Assembly: GCF_014490785.1 (NCBI RefSeq)
Contig: NZ_CP051488.1
Location: 1,922,001 to 1,986,000 of the forward strand
Source of the DNA: Kosakonia sp. SMBL-WEM22
GTDB taxonomy: Bacteria; Pseudomonadota; Gammaproteobacteria; Enterobacterales; Enterobacteriaceae
Reading direction: 5' to 3'
DNA: 64,000 nucleotides
This document shows positions 42,152-50,896 of the stretch, one piece after another; position 1 is the first letter of the stretch; each line of letters opens with the position of its first letter. Both the position numbers and the translations under genes were made by a program. Below the pieces are notes generated by a model, which saw only the letters and a list, made by a program, of their open reading frames with translations, was not told the origin of the DNA and did not search any database.

Positions 42152-42934
42152 ATGATCAGTTCATTATGGATCGCAAAAACCGGCCTCGATGCCCAACAAA
42201 CCAATATGGATGTCATCGCCAACAACCTGGCGAACGTCAGCACCAATGGTTTTAAGCGTCAGCGTGCGGTATTTGAAGATTTGATGTACCAGACGATCCG
42301 CCAGCCGGGCGCGCAATCTTCTGAACAGACGACGCTGCCTTCCGGTCTGCAGATCGGTACCGGCGTGCGTCCGGTTGCTACCGAGCGTCTGCACAGCCAG
42401 GGCAACCTCTCTCAGACCAATAACAGTAAAGATGTCGCCATTAAAGGCCAGGGCTTCTTCGAAGTTCTGCTGCCGGACGGCACCTCTGCTTACACCCGTG
42501 ACGGCTCTTTCCAGGTGGATCAGAACGGCCAGCTGGTAACGGCGGGCGGTTTCCAGGTGCAGCCGGCTATCACCATCCCGGCGAACAGCCTCGGCATCAC
42601 CATCGGTCGTGATGGTGTGGTGAGCGTGACGCAGCAGGGCGCGGCAGCACCGGTGCAGGTTGGTCAGTTAAACCTCACCACCTTTATGAACGACACCGGG
42701 CTTGAGAGCATCGGCGAGAACCTCTACACCGAAACCCAGTCCTCCGGCGCGCCAAACGGCACCACGCCTGGCCTGAACGGTGCGGGTCTGCTCTACCAGG
42801 GATTTGTGGAAACTTCAAACGTAAACGTTGCAGAAGAGCTGGTGAATATGATCCAGGTTCAGCGCGCATACGAAATTAACAGTAAAGCAGTATCGACTAC
42901 CGATCAGATGCTGCAAAAACTGACGCAACTCTAA
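42152..42934 (+). CDS. flgG: Flagellar distal rod protein FlgG
   Basis: 260 residues, same length as E. coli FlgG. N-terminal WIAKTGLDAQQTNMDVIANN, the rod-specific inserted loop after residue about 45 (YQTIRQPGAQSSEQ) and C-terminal LVNMIQVQRAYEINSKAVST are present. A 10-bp perfect hairpin follows 7 nt after the stop, before flgH. Confidence 0.96.
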   Translation: MISSLWIAKTGLDAQQTNMDVIANNLANVSTNGFKRQRAVFEDLMYQTIRQPGAQSSEQTTLPSGLQIGTGVRPVATERLHSQGNLSQTNNSKDVAIKGQGFFEVLLPDGTSAYTRDGSFQVDQNGQLVTAGGFQVQPAITIPANSLGITIGRDGVVSVTQQGAAAPVQVGQLNLTTFMNDTGLESIGENLYTETQSSGAPNGTTPGLNGAGLLYQGFVETSNVNVAEELVNMIQVQRAYEINSKAVSTTDQMLQKLTQL

Positions 42935-42941
42935 GGCGTTA

Positions 42942-42967
42942 TCCGGTGCGGTAACCGCCGCACCGGA
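42942..42967 (+). other. Intra-operon hairpin between flgG and flgH
   Basis: TCCGGTGCGG-taaccg-CCGCACCGGA, a perfect 10-bp stem in the 57-nt gap, without a T tract. It is more likely a stability or processing element than a terminator, since flgH has no visible promoter. Confidence 0.6.
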
Positions 42968-42991
42968 ACCCTGATCTCGAAGATGAATGCA

Positions 42992-43690
42992 ATGCAAAAA
43001 TACGCCGTCCGCAGCTACCCGATAATGGCTTTAGTGGCATTAACCCTGACCGGGTGTGCCTGGGTTCCTTCTACACCGCTGGTGCAGGGGGCAACGACAG
43101 CTCAACCGATGCCCGGCCCCGTTCCGGTCGTCAATGGCTCGATTTATCAGACCGCGCAGCCGATTAACTACGGCTATCAGCCGCTGTTTGAAGATCGTCG
43201 TCCGCGTAACATTGGCGATACGCTGACTATCGTACTGCAGGAAAACGTGAGCGCCAGCAAGAGCTCGTCGGCCAACGCCAGCCGTGATGGTAAAGCCAGT
43301 TTTGGCGTAGACACCACACCGCGTTATCTCGAAGGTCTGTTTGGTAATGCTCGTGCCGATCTGGGTGCTTCAGGCAGCAACTCCTTCGGCGGCAAAGGCG
43401 GCGCCAACGCCAGTAACACCTTTAGCGGCACGTTGACCGTGACCGTCGATCAGGTGCTGATCAATGGCAATTTACATGTTGTGGGTGAAAAGCAGATCGC
43501 CATCAACCAGGGCACTGAGTTCATCCGCTTCTCCGGTGTCGTGAACCCACGCACCATCAGCGGCAGCAATAGCGTACCTTCCACCCAGGTGGCGGACGCG
43601 CGCATCGAGTACGTCGGCAACGGCTACATCAACGAAGCGCAGAATATGGGCTGGCTGCAGCGTTTCTTCCTTAACTTATCGCCGATGTAA
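42992..43690 (+). CDS. flgH: Flagellar L-ring protein FlgH
   Basis: 232 residues from ATG 42992, as in E. coli; ATG 42983 three codons earlier is also possible. Lipoprotein of the outer-membrane L ring: signal ALVALTLTGCAW with lipobox LTGC. Conserved GYQPLFEDRRPRNIGDTLTI and the C-terminal GYINEAQNMGWLQRFF are intact. Confidence 0.95.
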   Translation: MQKYAVRSYPIMALVALTLTGCAWVPSTPLVQGATTAQPMPGPVPVVNGSIYQTAQPINYGYQPLFEDRRPRNIGDTLTIVLQENVSASKSSSANASRDGKASFGVDTTPRYLEGLFGNARADLGASGSNSFGGKGGANASNTFSGTLTVTVDQVLINGNLHVVGEKQIAINQGTEFIRFSGVVNPRTISGSNSVPSTQVADARIEYVGNGYINEAQNMGWLQRFFLNLSPM

Positions 43691-43702
43691 CCGGGGTGAC
43701 CA

Positions 43703-44800
43703 ATGTTTAAATATTTGACTGGTATGGTGTTCGTTCTGATGGCGACCTTCGCCCAGGCTGACCGTATCCGGGATCTCACCAGTGTACAGGGCGTACGTGA
43801 AAACTCCTTAATTGGCTACGGGCTGGTGGTTGGCCTGGATGGAACGGGCGACCAGACCACCCAGACGCCGTTTACCACCCAGACGCTGAACAACATGCTG
43901 TCGCAGATGGGCATTACCGTTCCGCAGGGCACCAACATGCAGCTGAAAAACGTGGCGGCAGTAATGGTCACGGCGCAGCTCCCGCCCTTTGGTCGCCAGG
44001 GGCAGACTATCGACGTGGTGGTCTCCTCAATGGGTAACGCCAAAAGCCTGCGCGGCGGTACGCTGCTGATGACCCCGCTGAAGGGCGTCGACAGCCAGGT
44101 CTATGCGCTGGCTCAGGGCAACATTCTCGTTGGCGGCGCGGGCGCGTCAGCCGGCGGCAGCAGCGTGCAGGTAAACCAGCTTAACGGCGGGCGCATTACC
44201 GGCGGTGCGGTGATTGAACGTGAGTTGCCAAGCCAGTTTGGTGCCAGCAACACCATCAACCTGCAGCTGAACCAGGAAGATTTCACCATGGCGCAGCAGA
44301 TTGCTGACACCATCAACCGCGGGCGCGGCTATGGCAGCGCCACCGCGCTCGATGGCCGTACCGTTCAGGTGCGCGTCTCCTCCGGCGGCAGCTCGCAGGT
44401 TCGCGCCCTGGCGGATATCCAGAATATGGAAGTCGGCACCACGCAGCAGGACGCGAAGGTGATTGTGAACTCGCGCACCGGCTCGGTGGTAATGAACCGC
44501 GAAGTGTCGCTGGATAGCTGTGCCATTGCGCAGGGTAACCTCTCAGTTACCGTCAACCAGCAGAACAACGTTAGCCAGCCGAATACGCCATTTGGCGGCG
44601 GCCAGACCGTGGTGACACCGCAAACGCAGATTGACCTGCGCCAGAGCGGCGGCTCGCTGCAGAGCGTACGCTCCAGCGCCAACCTCAACAGCGTCGTGCG
44701 TGCCCTTAACGCCCTTGGTGCCTCGCCAATGGAGCTGATGTCGATTCTGCAGGCGATGCAGAGCGCCGGTTGCCTGCGTGCGAAACTGGAGATCATCTAA
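43703..44800 (+). CDS. flgI: Flagellar P-ring protein FlgI
   Basis: 365 residues, same length as E. coli FlgI. Sec signal (YLTGMVFVLMATFAQA) then ADRIRDLTSVQGVRENSLIGYG, the family's N-terminal signature. Forms the P ring in the peptidoglycan layer with help from FlgA. Its TAA stop overlaps the flgJ ATG by one base (TAATG). Confidence 0.96.
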   Translation: MFKYLTGMVFVLMATFAQADRIRDLTSVQGVRENSLIGYGLVVGLDGTGDQTTQTPFTTQTLNNMLSQMGITVPQGTNMQLKNVAAVMVTAQLPPFGRQGQTIDVVVSSMGNAKSLRGGTLLMTPLKGVDSQVYALAQGNILVGGAGASAGGSSVQVNQLNGGRITGGAVIERELPSQFGASNTINLQLNQEDFTMAQQIADTINRGRGYGSATALDGRTVQVRVSSGGSSQVRALADIQNMEVGTTQQDAKVIVNSRTGSVVMNREVSLDSCAIAQGNLSVTVNQQNNVSQPNTPFGGGQTVVTPQTQIDLRQSGGSLQSVRSSANLNSVVRALNALGASPMELMSILQAMQSAGCLRAKLEII

Positions 44801-45777
44801 TGTTGACCGACAGCCGAATGTTGACCAGCGCGGCATGGGACGCGCAATCGCTCAATGAACTGAAGTCGAAAGCCGGACAGGATCCGGCAGCCAACCTGCG
44901 CCCGGTGGCGCGTCAGGTGGAGGGGATGTTTGTGCAGATGATGCTGAAAAGCATGCGCGAAGCGTTGCCAAAAGACGGGATTTTCAGCAGTGATTCAACG
45001 CGGCTGTATACCAGCATGTATGACCAGCAGATCGCCCAGCAGATGACCGCCGGTAAAGGGCTGGGTCTCGCCGATATGATGGTGAAACAGATGACCGGCG
45101 ATCGGGCACCGGTCGATCCGGCTGACCAGATGCAGCAGGTGCCGATGAAGTTCCCGCTGGAGACCGTCAACACCTATCAAAACCAGGCGCTGACACAGCT
45201 GGTGCGCAAAGCGATTCCCAAAGTGCCCGATGCGTCTGAAGTGGCTGAGGCGGGTAACGATCAGCCACTCTCCGGCGACAGCAAAGACTTCCTCGCCCAG
45301 CTTTCGCTCCCGGCGCGGCTGGCGAGCCAGCAGAGCGGCGTGCCGCACCACCTGATTCTGGCGCAGGCTGCGCTGGAATCAGGCTGGGGCCAGCGGCAGA
45401 TCCCGCGCGAGAACGGCGAGCCGAGCTACAACATCTTCGGCGTTAAAGCGACCTCAAGCTGGAAAGGGCCGACCACTGAAATCACCACTACCGAATATGA
45501 AAACGGACAAGCGGTGAAGATCAAAGCCAAATTCCGTGTGTATAGCTCCTACCTGGAAGCGTTGTCCGACTATGTCGGCATGTTGACGCGTAACAAGCGC
45601 TACGCGGCGGTGACTACCGCAGCAACGGCGGAGCAGGGCGCGCAGGCGCTGCAGAGCGCAGGTTACGCAACCGATCCGCACTATGCCCGCAAGCTGACGT
45701 CAATGATCCAGCAGCTTAAATCGATGGGTGAAAAAGTGAGCAAAGCTTACAGCACAGATACACAAAATCTGTTCTAA
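44800..45777 (+). CDS. flgJ: Flagellar rod assembly protein / beta-N-acetylglucosaminidase FlgJ
   Basis: 325 residues (E. coli 313). N-terminal rod-cap domain (RPVARQVEGMFVQMMLKSMREAL) and C-terminal glycoside hydrolase 73 domain (LILAQAALESGWGQRQI with the catalytic Glu, YSSYLEALSDYVGML). It opens the peptidoglycan for rod growth. The extra residues lie in the linker around 110-150. The start in the TAATG overlap matches E. coli and implies coupling with flgI. Confidence 0.95.
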   Translation: MLTDSRMLTSAAWDAQSLNELKSKAGQDPAANLRPVARQVEGMFVQMMLKSMREALPKDGIFSSDSTRLYTSMYDQQIAQQMTAGKGLGLADMMVKQMTGDRAPVDPADQMQQVPMKFPLETVNTYQNQALTQLVRKAIPKVPDASEVAEAGNDQPLSGDSKDFLAQLSLPARLASQQSGVPHHLILAQAALESGWGQRQIPRENGEPSYNIFGVKATSSWKGPTTEITTTEYENGQAVKIKAKFRVYSSYLEALSDYVGMLTRNKRYAAVTTAATAEQGAQALQSAGYATDPHYARKLTSMIQQLKSMGEKVSKAYSTDTQNLF

Positions 45778-45783
45778 AACGTC

Positions 45784-45810
45784 TCAAGTTTCACCCTGGG
45801 TTGCCGATAA
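45784..45810 (+). promoter_or_regulatory. Sigma-28 promoter of flgKL
   Basis: TCAA, 15-bp spacer, GCCGATAA; the -10 element is perfect and the -35 has one mismatch. It starts 6 nt after flgJ and 43 nt before the flgK ATG, giving class 3 expression of flgK-flgL. Confidence 0.9.
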
Positions 45811-45852
45811 TCTTCAACAGGACTCATGTCTGAAAGTGTATAAGGAACCTCC

Positions 45853-47502
45853 ATGTCCAGTTTGATTAACAGCGCAATGAGCGGGCTTAGCGCAGCCCAG
45901 GCCGCGCTCAACACCGCCAGTAATAACATTGCGAGTTATAACGTGGCGGGCTATACCCGTCAGACGACGGTGTTGACCAGTTCGAACAGCACGCTGACCG
46001 GTAGCGGCTACGTGGGCAATGGTGTCACCGTGACTGGCGTTCAGCGTGAGTATGACGCCTTTATTACCAACCAGCTGCGCGCGGCGCAAAACCAGAACAG
46101 CGGGTTGACCACGCGTTACGAGCAGATGTCAAAAATTGACGATGTGCTATCGGACACCACTAACTCCCTGGCAAGCAGCCTGCAGAGCTTCTTCTCCAGC
46201 ATGCAGACGCTGGTGAGTAACGCCTCCGATCCCTCATCGCGCCAGGCGCTGCTCGGCAAAGCCGACGGTCTGGTAAACCAGTTTAAAGTGGCCGATCAGT
46301 ATCTGCGTGACCAGGATAAACAGGTCAACTTATCTATCGCCACCAGCGTTGATCAGATCAACAACTACTCAAAGCAGATCGCTAACCTCAACCAGCAGAT
46401 CTCTAAGCTGACTGCGGTAGGTGCAGGATCTTCGCCAAACGACCTGCTCGATCAGCGCGATCAACTGGTCAGCGAACTGAACAAAGTCGTCGGTGTAGAA
46501 GTCAGCACCCAGGATGGCAGCTATAACGTCAGCATGGGTAACGGTATTACCCTGGTACAGGGTAAAGAGGCGCGTCAACTGGCAGCGGTGCCTTCCAGCG
46601 CCGATCCGGCACGTACCACGCTGGCGTATGTAGATAAGATTGCTGGCAACGTTGAGATCCCGGAAAAGCAGGTGACTACCGGTTCGCTTGGCGGCCTGCT
46701 CTCATTCCGCACGCAGGATCTGGACCAGGCGCGTAATACGCTGGGCCAGCTGGCGCTCTCGTTCGCCGACTCCTTTAACCAGCAGCACGTTAAAGGCTTT
46801 GACGCAGACGGCGATGCGGGTGAGAAGTTCTTCAATATTGGTGAACCTTCTGCCACCTCGAACAGTAAAAATAGCGGTGACGCCACGCTAACCGCCTCTG
46901 TCAGCAACAGCTCTGCGGTACAGGCGACCGATTATAAAGTGGCTTTTGATGGCACTCAGTGGAACGTTACACGTCTGTCCAATAACACCACCATCGCGGT
47001 AACGCCGGATGCGACAGACGGTACGCTCAATTTTGATGGCCTGAAAGTCTCTATCAACAATGGCTCTACCGGTGCGAAAAAAGATGACAGCTTCACCATT
47101 CGTCCGGTAAGCAACGCGATTGTGAATATGAGCGTGGCGGTGACCGATGAGTCAAAAATCGCCATGGCGGGTACAGCGGGCAACGGCGCGAGCGACAACC
47201 GTAACGGTCAGGATCTGTTAAAGCTGCAGAGCGCGAAAGTGGTCGGCGGGAATAAGACCTTTAACGACTCCTATGCCACGCTGGTGAGTGATGTCGGGAA
47301 CAAAACCGCGACGCTGAAAACCAGCAGCGCAACCCAGACTAACGTCGTGACCCAATTGAGTAACCAGCAGCAGTCTATCTCCGGGGTTAACCTCGATGAA
47401 GAGTACGGCAACCTGCAGCGTTTTCAGCAATATTACCTGGCCAATGCCCAGGTGCTGCAGACCGCAAGCACGTTGTTTGATGCCCTGCTGGCCATTCGTT
47501 AA
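45853..47502 (+). CDS. flgK: Flagellar hook-filament junction protein 1 FlgK
   Basis: 549 residues (E. coli 547). N-terminal NSAMSGLSAAQAALNTASNN and C-terminal LQRFQQYYLANAQVLQTAST D0 helices are intact; the middle is Ser/Thr/Asn-rich. Joins hook to filament; exported with FlgN as chaperone. Confidence 0.96.
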   Translation: MSSLINSAMSGLSAAQAALNTASNNIASYNVAGYTRQTTVLTSSNSTLTGSGYVGNGVTVTGVQREYDAFITNQLRAAQNQNSGLTTRYEQMSKIDDVLSDTTNSLASSLQSFFSSMQTLVSNASDPSSRQALLGKADGLVNQFKVADQYLRDQDKQVNLSIATSVDQINNYSKQIANLNQQISKLTAVGAGSSPNDLLDQRDQLVSELNKVVGVEVSTQDGSYNVSMGNGITLVQGKEARQLAAVPSSADPARTTLAYVDKIAGNVEIPEKQVTTGSLGGLLSFRTQDLDQARNTLGQLALSFADSFNQQHVKGFDADGDAGEKFFNIGEPSATSNSKNSGDATLTASVSNSSAVQATDYKVAFDGTQWNVTRLSNNTTIAVTPDATDGTLNFDGLKVSINNGSTGAKKDDSFTIRPVSNAIVNMSVAVTDESKIAMAGTAGNGASDNRNGQDLLKLQSAKVVGGNKTFNDSYATLVSDVGNKTATLKTSSATQTNVVTQLSNQQQSISGVNLDEEYGNLQRFQQYYLANAQVLQTASTLFDALLAIR

Positions 47503-47516
47503 GTAAGAGGTGAGTC

Positions 47517-48485
47517 ATGCGTATTAGCACGCAAATGATGTATGAACAAAATATGCGCGGCGTAACCAATGCTCAGGGCAAATGGTTAGGATACGGCGAG
47601 CAGATGACAACCGGTCAGCGCGTTAACCGCCCGTCTGACGATCCGATCGCCGCGTCGCAGGCGGTGGTGATCTCTCAGGCGCAGGCGCAAAACGCGCAAT
47701 ACGACACCGCGCGTACCTTCGCGAAGCAGAAAGTGTCGCTGGAAGAGAGCGTGTTGCAGCAGGTGACTACGGCTATCACGGGTGCACAGGGCACCATCGT
47801 GAGAGCGGGCAATGCCTCGCTGAGTGATGATGACCGCGCCTCGCTGGCTACTGAACTACAGGGCTTCCGCGATCAGTTATTAAACCTCGCGAATAGCACC
47901 GACGGTAACGGCCGCTATATTTTTGCTGGCTACCGCACCGAAAGTAAGCCATATGATACCAGTGGTACCTATAGCGGCGGTAACGATGCCATTACCCAGC
48001 AGGTCGATTCCGCGCGTTCGATGGTGATCGCCCATACCGGTGATCAGGTGTTCAACGCCATCACCAGTAATGCCACCAAAGAGCCTGTCGATCCGGTAAC
48101 CGGTGTCGCGCCCGCGCCGGAGAAGGATCTCTTTAAGATGCTGGATACGGCAATTGCGGCGCTGAAAACACCCGTGGCAGATGACGAGACAGCGAAAGAA
48201 GCAGCGAAGGCCGTGGTCGATAAGACCAGCCGTGGTCTGGGCAATTCGCTGAACAACGTGCTGAGTGTGCGCGCTGAGCTCGGTACCCAGCTCAATGAAC
48301 TCGATACCCTTAACGCGCTTGGCGATGATCGCGAACTCTCCTTAAAGCAGCAGAAGAGCGACCTGATCGATGCCGACTGGAACTCAGTGATCTCCTCTTA
48401 CACCATGCAACAAGCGGCGTTGCAGGCTTCTTATAAAGCCTTCACCGATATGCAGGGTATGTCACTGTTCCAGATGAATCGTTAA
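47517..48485 (+). CDS. flgL: Flagellar hook-filament junction protein 3 FlgL
   Basis: 322 residues (E. coli 317). Flagellin-like N-terminus MRISTQMMYEQNMRGVTNAQ, then TTGQRVNRPSDDPIAAS; C-terminal helix SVISSYTMQQAALQASYKAF. Lies 14 nt after flgK and ends the operon at a terminator. Confidence 0.96.
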   Translation: MRISTQMMYEQNMRGVTNAQGKWLGYGEQMTTGQRVNRPSDDPIAASQAVVISQAQAQNAQYDTARTFAKQKVSLEESVLQQVTTAITGAQGTIVRAGNASLSDDDRASLATELQGFRDQLLNLANSTDGNGRYIFAGYRTESKPYDTSGTYSGGNDAITQQVDSARSMVIAHTGDQVFNAITSNATKEPVDPVTGVAPAPEKDLFKMLDTAIAALKTPVADDETAKEAAKAVVDKTSRGLGNSLNNVLSVRAELGTQLNELDTLNALGDDRELSLKQQKSDLIDADWNSVISSYTMQQAALQASYKAFTDMQGMSLFQMNR

Positions 48486-48533
48486 TAACCTTTTTACTTT
48501 GGGCATATCCGGAAACTGGAGTATGTCTGCTAT

Positions 48534-48567
48534 GCCCGCTCTGTCTCTCCAGCGCGGGCCTTTTTTT
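48534..48567 (+). terminator. Terminator of flgKL
   Basis: GCCCGC, 14-nt loop, GCGGGC then C and seven T. Confidence 0.75.
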
Positions 48568-48569
48568 AT

Positions 48570-49781
48570 CTATGCGCTCTGCCTCGCCTGCTCAAGCTTG
48601 CGGGCATCAAAGAGGCGAATCAGCAGTGCGATCAGCCCCGCCACGCTCGCCAGGATTACCACGCCCTGCCATGAGGCGATGGCATAGAGCTTACTTCCCA
48701 GCGCGGAACCCAGCGCCATACCGATAAATACCCCCGTAAAGAGCAGCGCATTGAGTCGTCCCCGCGCCTGCGGCTCCAGGCTGTAAACCAGGTTTTGATG
48801 CGCGACCAGGCTTGATTGTAGGCCAAGATCAAACCCAACCGCAGAGAGAGCAATCAGCGCCAGCTGGCCATGGGGCGGCAGGGCAGGGAGCAGGAACATC
48901 ATCGCGAAGGAGACCGTTACCAGCCCTGCACCGAGCTGGGTCACGCGCTCTGCGCCCACTTTATCCGCCAGCCCACCGGCCAGTGGGGCGGCTAACGCCC
49001 CTGCGGCACCGGCAATACCGAATGTCCCGGCAACGGCGCTGCCCAGCTGATAGTGCTCAAGCAGCATCAGGGCGAGCGTAGACCAGAAGGCACTAAAGGC
49101 GATAGACAAAAAGCCCTGCGCCATCGCCGCGCGGCGCAGCGTCGGGTAGCGCTGCCAGAGGTGCGCCATTGAGCGCATCAGCGCCGGGTAGCTGAGTGTG
49201 GAGTGGGTGGCGAAGCGCGGTAAGACTGACCACATTAAGAGGCCAATCAGGGCGATGCTGACCGCCGCGAGCTGGTACATCACACGCCAGCCAAACGCCG
49301 CACCGACAAAGCCGCTGACCGTACGCGAAAGCAAAATACCCAGCAGCAGACCGGTCATTACCGTGCCGACCATTTTGCCCTGTTTCCCCTCCGGGGCGAG
49401 GATCGCCGCGGCTGGCACAATATCCTGCGCCATGGTGGCCGCCATGCCAATCAACAGGCTGACAATGAGTAGCGAGGGTAGATGGCTGGTCAGACTGCAG
49501 GCCAGCAGTAACACCGCCAGCGCTGCGCTTTTCACCACAATCAGGCGACGACGGTCGTGACGGTCGCCCAGCGGCAGCAGAAAGAGAATACCGAGCGCGT
49601 AACCGGCCTGGGTAAGCGTCGGCACCAGACCCATGCCATTGATGGTCAGATGCAGATCGCTGCCCATCAGCGGCAGCAGCGGCTGCGAGTAGTAGATGGC
49701 CGCGACGCTGAATCCTGCGCCGAGCGCCAGCGCAAAAAAGATGCCGTTTGCCATACCGGCAGAGAGTGAGTCATGTTTCAT
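48570..49781 (-). CDS. MFS transporter (putative drug or sugar exporter)
   Basis: 403 residues with about twelve hydrophobic segments. MFS motif between segments 2 and 3 (LPLGDRHDRRR) and the proline/glycine-rich segment 5 region (GLLLGILLSRTVSGFVGAAFGW) mark a drug:proton antiporter-type family member. The substrate is unknown. It lies between flgL and rne, where E. coli has nothing, and is divergent from a LysR gene that is probably its regulator. Confidence 0.85.
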   Translation of the reverse strand: MKHDSLSAGMANGIFFALALGAGFSVAAIYYSQPLLPLMGSDLHLTINGMGLVPTLTQAGYALGILFLLPLGDRHDRRRLIVVKSAALAVLLLACSLTSHLPSLLIVSLLIGMAATMAQDIVPAAAILAPEGKQGKMVGTVMTGLLLGILLSRTVSGFVGAAFGWRVMYQLAAVSIALIGLLMWSVLPRFATHSTLSYPALMRSMAHLWQRYPTLRRAAMAQGFLSIAFSAFWSTLALMLLEHYQLGSAVAGTFGIAGAAGALAAPLAGGLADKVGAERVTQLGAGLVTVSFAMMFLLPALPPHGQLALIALSAVGFDLGLQSSLVAHQNLVYSLEPQARGRLNALLFTGVFIGMALGSALGSKLYAIASWQGVVILASVAGLIALLIRLFDARKLEQARQSA

Positions 49782-49889
49782 AGGGTGTCCCCGAAAAGAT
49801 AATGCTGTGGGTGCGTAGCCAGGCTACGGAGTGGAGGCATTTTTACTCATGGCGCTCTGGTGCGGTAGTTAGCACAGTGGTAAAACGGT

Positions 49890-49906
49890 TATACGTGTAA
49901 CGTATA
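49890..49906. promoter_or_regulatory. Palindromic operator candidate between the MFS and LysR genes
   Basis: TATACGT-gta-ACGTATA, a perfect 7-bp inverted repeat with a 3-bp centre, ending 12 bp before the LysR ATG. It contains a T-N11-A pattern as expected for a LysR box. Confidence 0.65.
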
Positions 49907-49918
49907 GGCATAAAGATT

Positions 49919-50857
49919 ATGAGGCGACAAGAGCGTATAGACCGGGTGGACTTAATGCGCACCTTTATCCGCATTGTAGAAGCGGGCTCGCTGTCGGCGG
50001 CGGCCCGCCAGCTGGAGACCACACAGGCGACGGTTAGCCGTCGATTGCAATCGCTGGAGACGCTGCTTGGCGTCAAGCTGCTGTTGCGCACTACCCACGC
50101 AATGAAGCTTACTGACGACGGCGAGCGCTGTTACCAGCATGCTAAACGGGTGGCAGATGCATGGGTCGCGCTGGAGGACGATCTCAGCCAGTCCGACGAC
50201 GAGCCGGTCGGCATGCTGCGGGTGCGCGCACCCCATGCTTTTGGCCAGCAGCAGTTGCTGGTGCCGCTGACGCAGTTTCTTGAACGTCATCCGCAGCTGA
50301 CAGTGGAGTGGATGCTGAATGATAAAACCGTCGATTTTCTTAGCGCCAATATCGATTGCGCTATCCGCGTCGGGGCAGAGGTCGATCCGGCCACCGTATC
50401 GGTGTTGCTGGCGGAGGTGCCGCGCAGCCTGGTGGCGTCGCCCGCACTACTGGAGCGCTTCCCCGCTATCGAGACACCGCAACAGCTGAGCCACTTACCG
50501 TGGGTGGCACTGAGTACCTTCTACCAGCATCAAATCGCGCTCTATGCGCAGGATGATGAACAAACGGTGCAAATAGCCATCTCTCCGCGCTTGTTTACAG
50601 ACAGTCTTTACGCCGCGCGTAATACGGCACTCGCCGGGCTGGGCGTGACGTTAATCTCCAGTTGGGCGGTGGAAGAGGATATTCGCAGCGGCAAACTGGT
50701 GTCGCTTCTACCGGATTGGCAGGCGGCGCCATTACCGGTCCATCTTGTCTATCCGTGGGCGCGCTACTATCCGGCGCGGCTGCGAAAATTTCTACAATTG
50801 ATGCGGGAAGTGATGCCGGGGCTGAGCGGGATGCGCCAGCCGGAACTGCGGGCATAA
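49919..50857 (+). CDS. LysR-family transcriptional regulator
   Basis: 312 residues. N-terminal HTH: MRTFIRIVEAGSLSAAARQL, ETTQATVSRRLQSLE, TLLGVKLLLRTTHAMKLTD, then an effector-binding domain (WMLNDKTVDFLSANIDCAIRVG) of the DmlR/AaeR-like group. ATG 49919 is used; M13 (49955) is another option, close to the usual start of the HTH. Probably autoregulates and controls the divergent MFS gene through the palindrome at 49890-49906. Confidence 0.87.
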   Translation: MRRQERIDRVDLMRTFIRIVEAGSLSAAARQLETTQATVSRRLQSLETLLGVKLLLRTTHAMKLTDDGERCYQHAKRVADAWVALEDDLSQSDDEPVGMLRVRAPHAFGQQQLLVPLTQFLERHPQLTVEWMLNDKTVDFLSANIDCAIRVGAEVDPATVSVLLAEVPRSLVASPALLERFPAIETPQQLSHLPWVALSTFYQHQIALYAQDDEQTVQIAISPRLFTDSLYAARNTALAGLGVTLISSWAVEEDIRSGKLVSLLPDWQAAPLPVHLVYPWARYYPARLRKFLQLMREVMPGLSGMRQPELRA

Positions 50858-50880
50858 AAAAGCCGACCCTGAGGTCGGCT
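50855..50880. terminator. Shared terminator of LysR gene and rne
   Basis: AGCCGACC-ctga-GGTCGGCT. On the minus strand it is followed by six T, so it works best for rne; on the plus strand it is followed by TGTTG. Confidence 0.85.
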
Positions 50881-50896
50881 TGTTGTAGCGTTTAAC

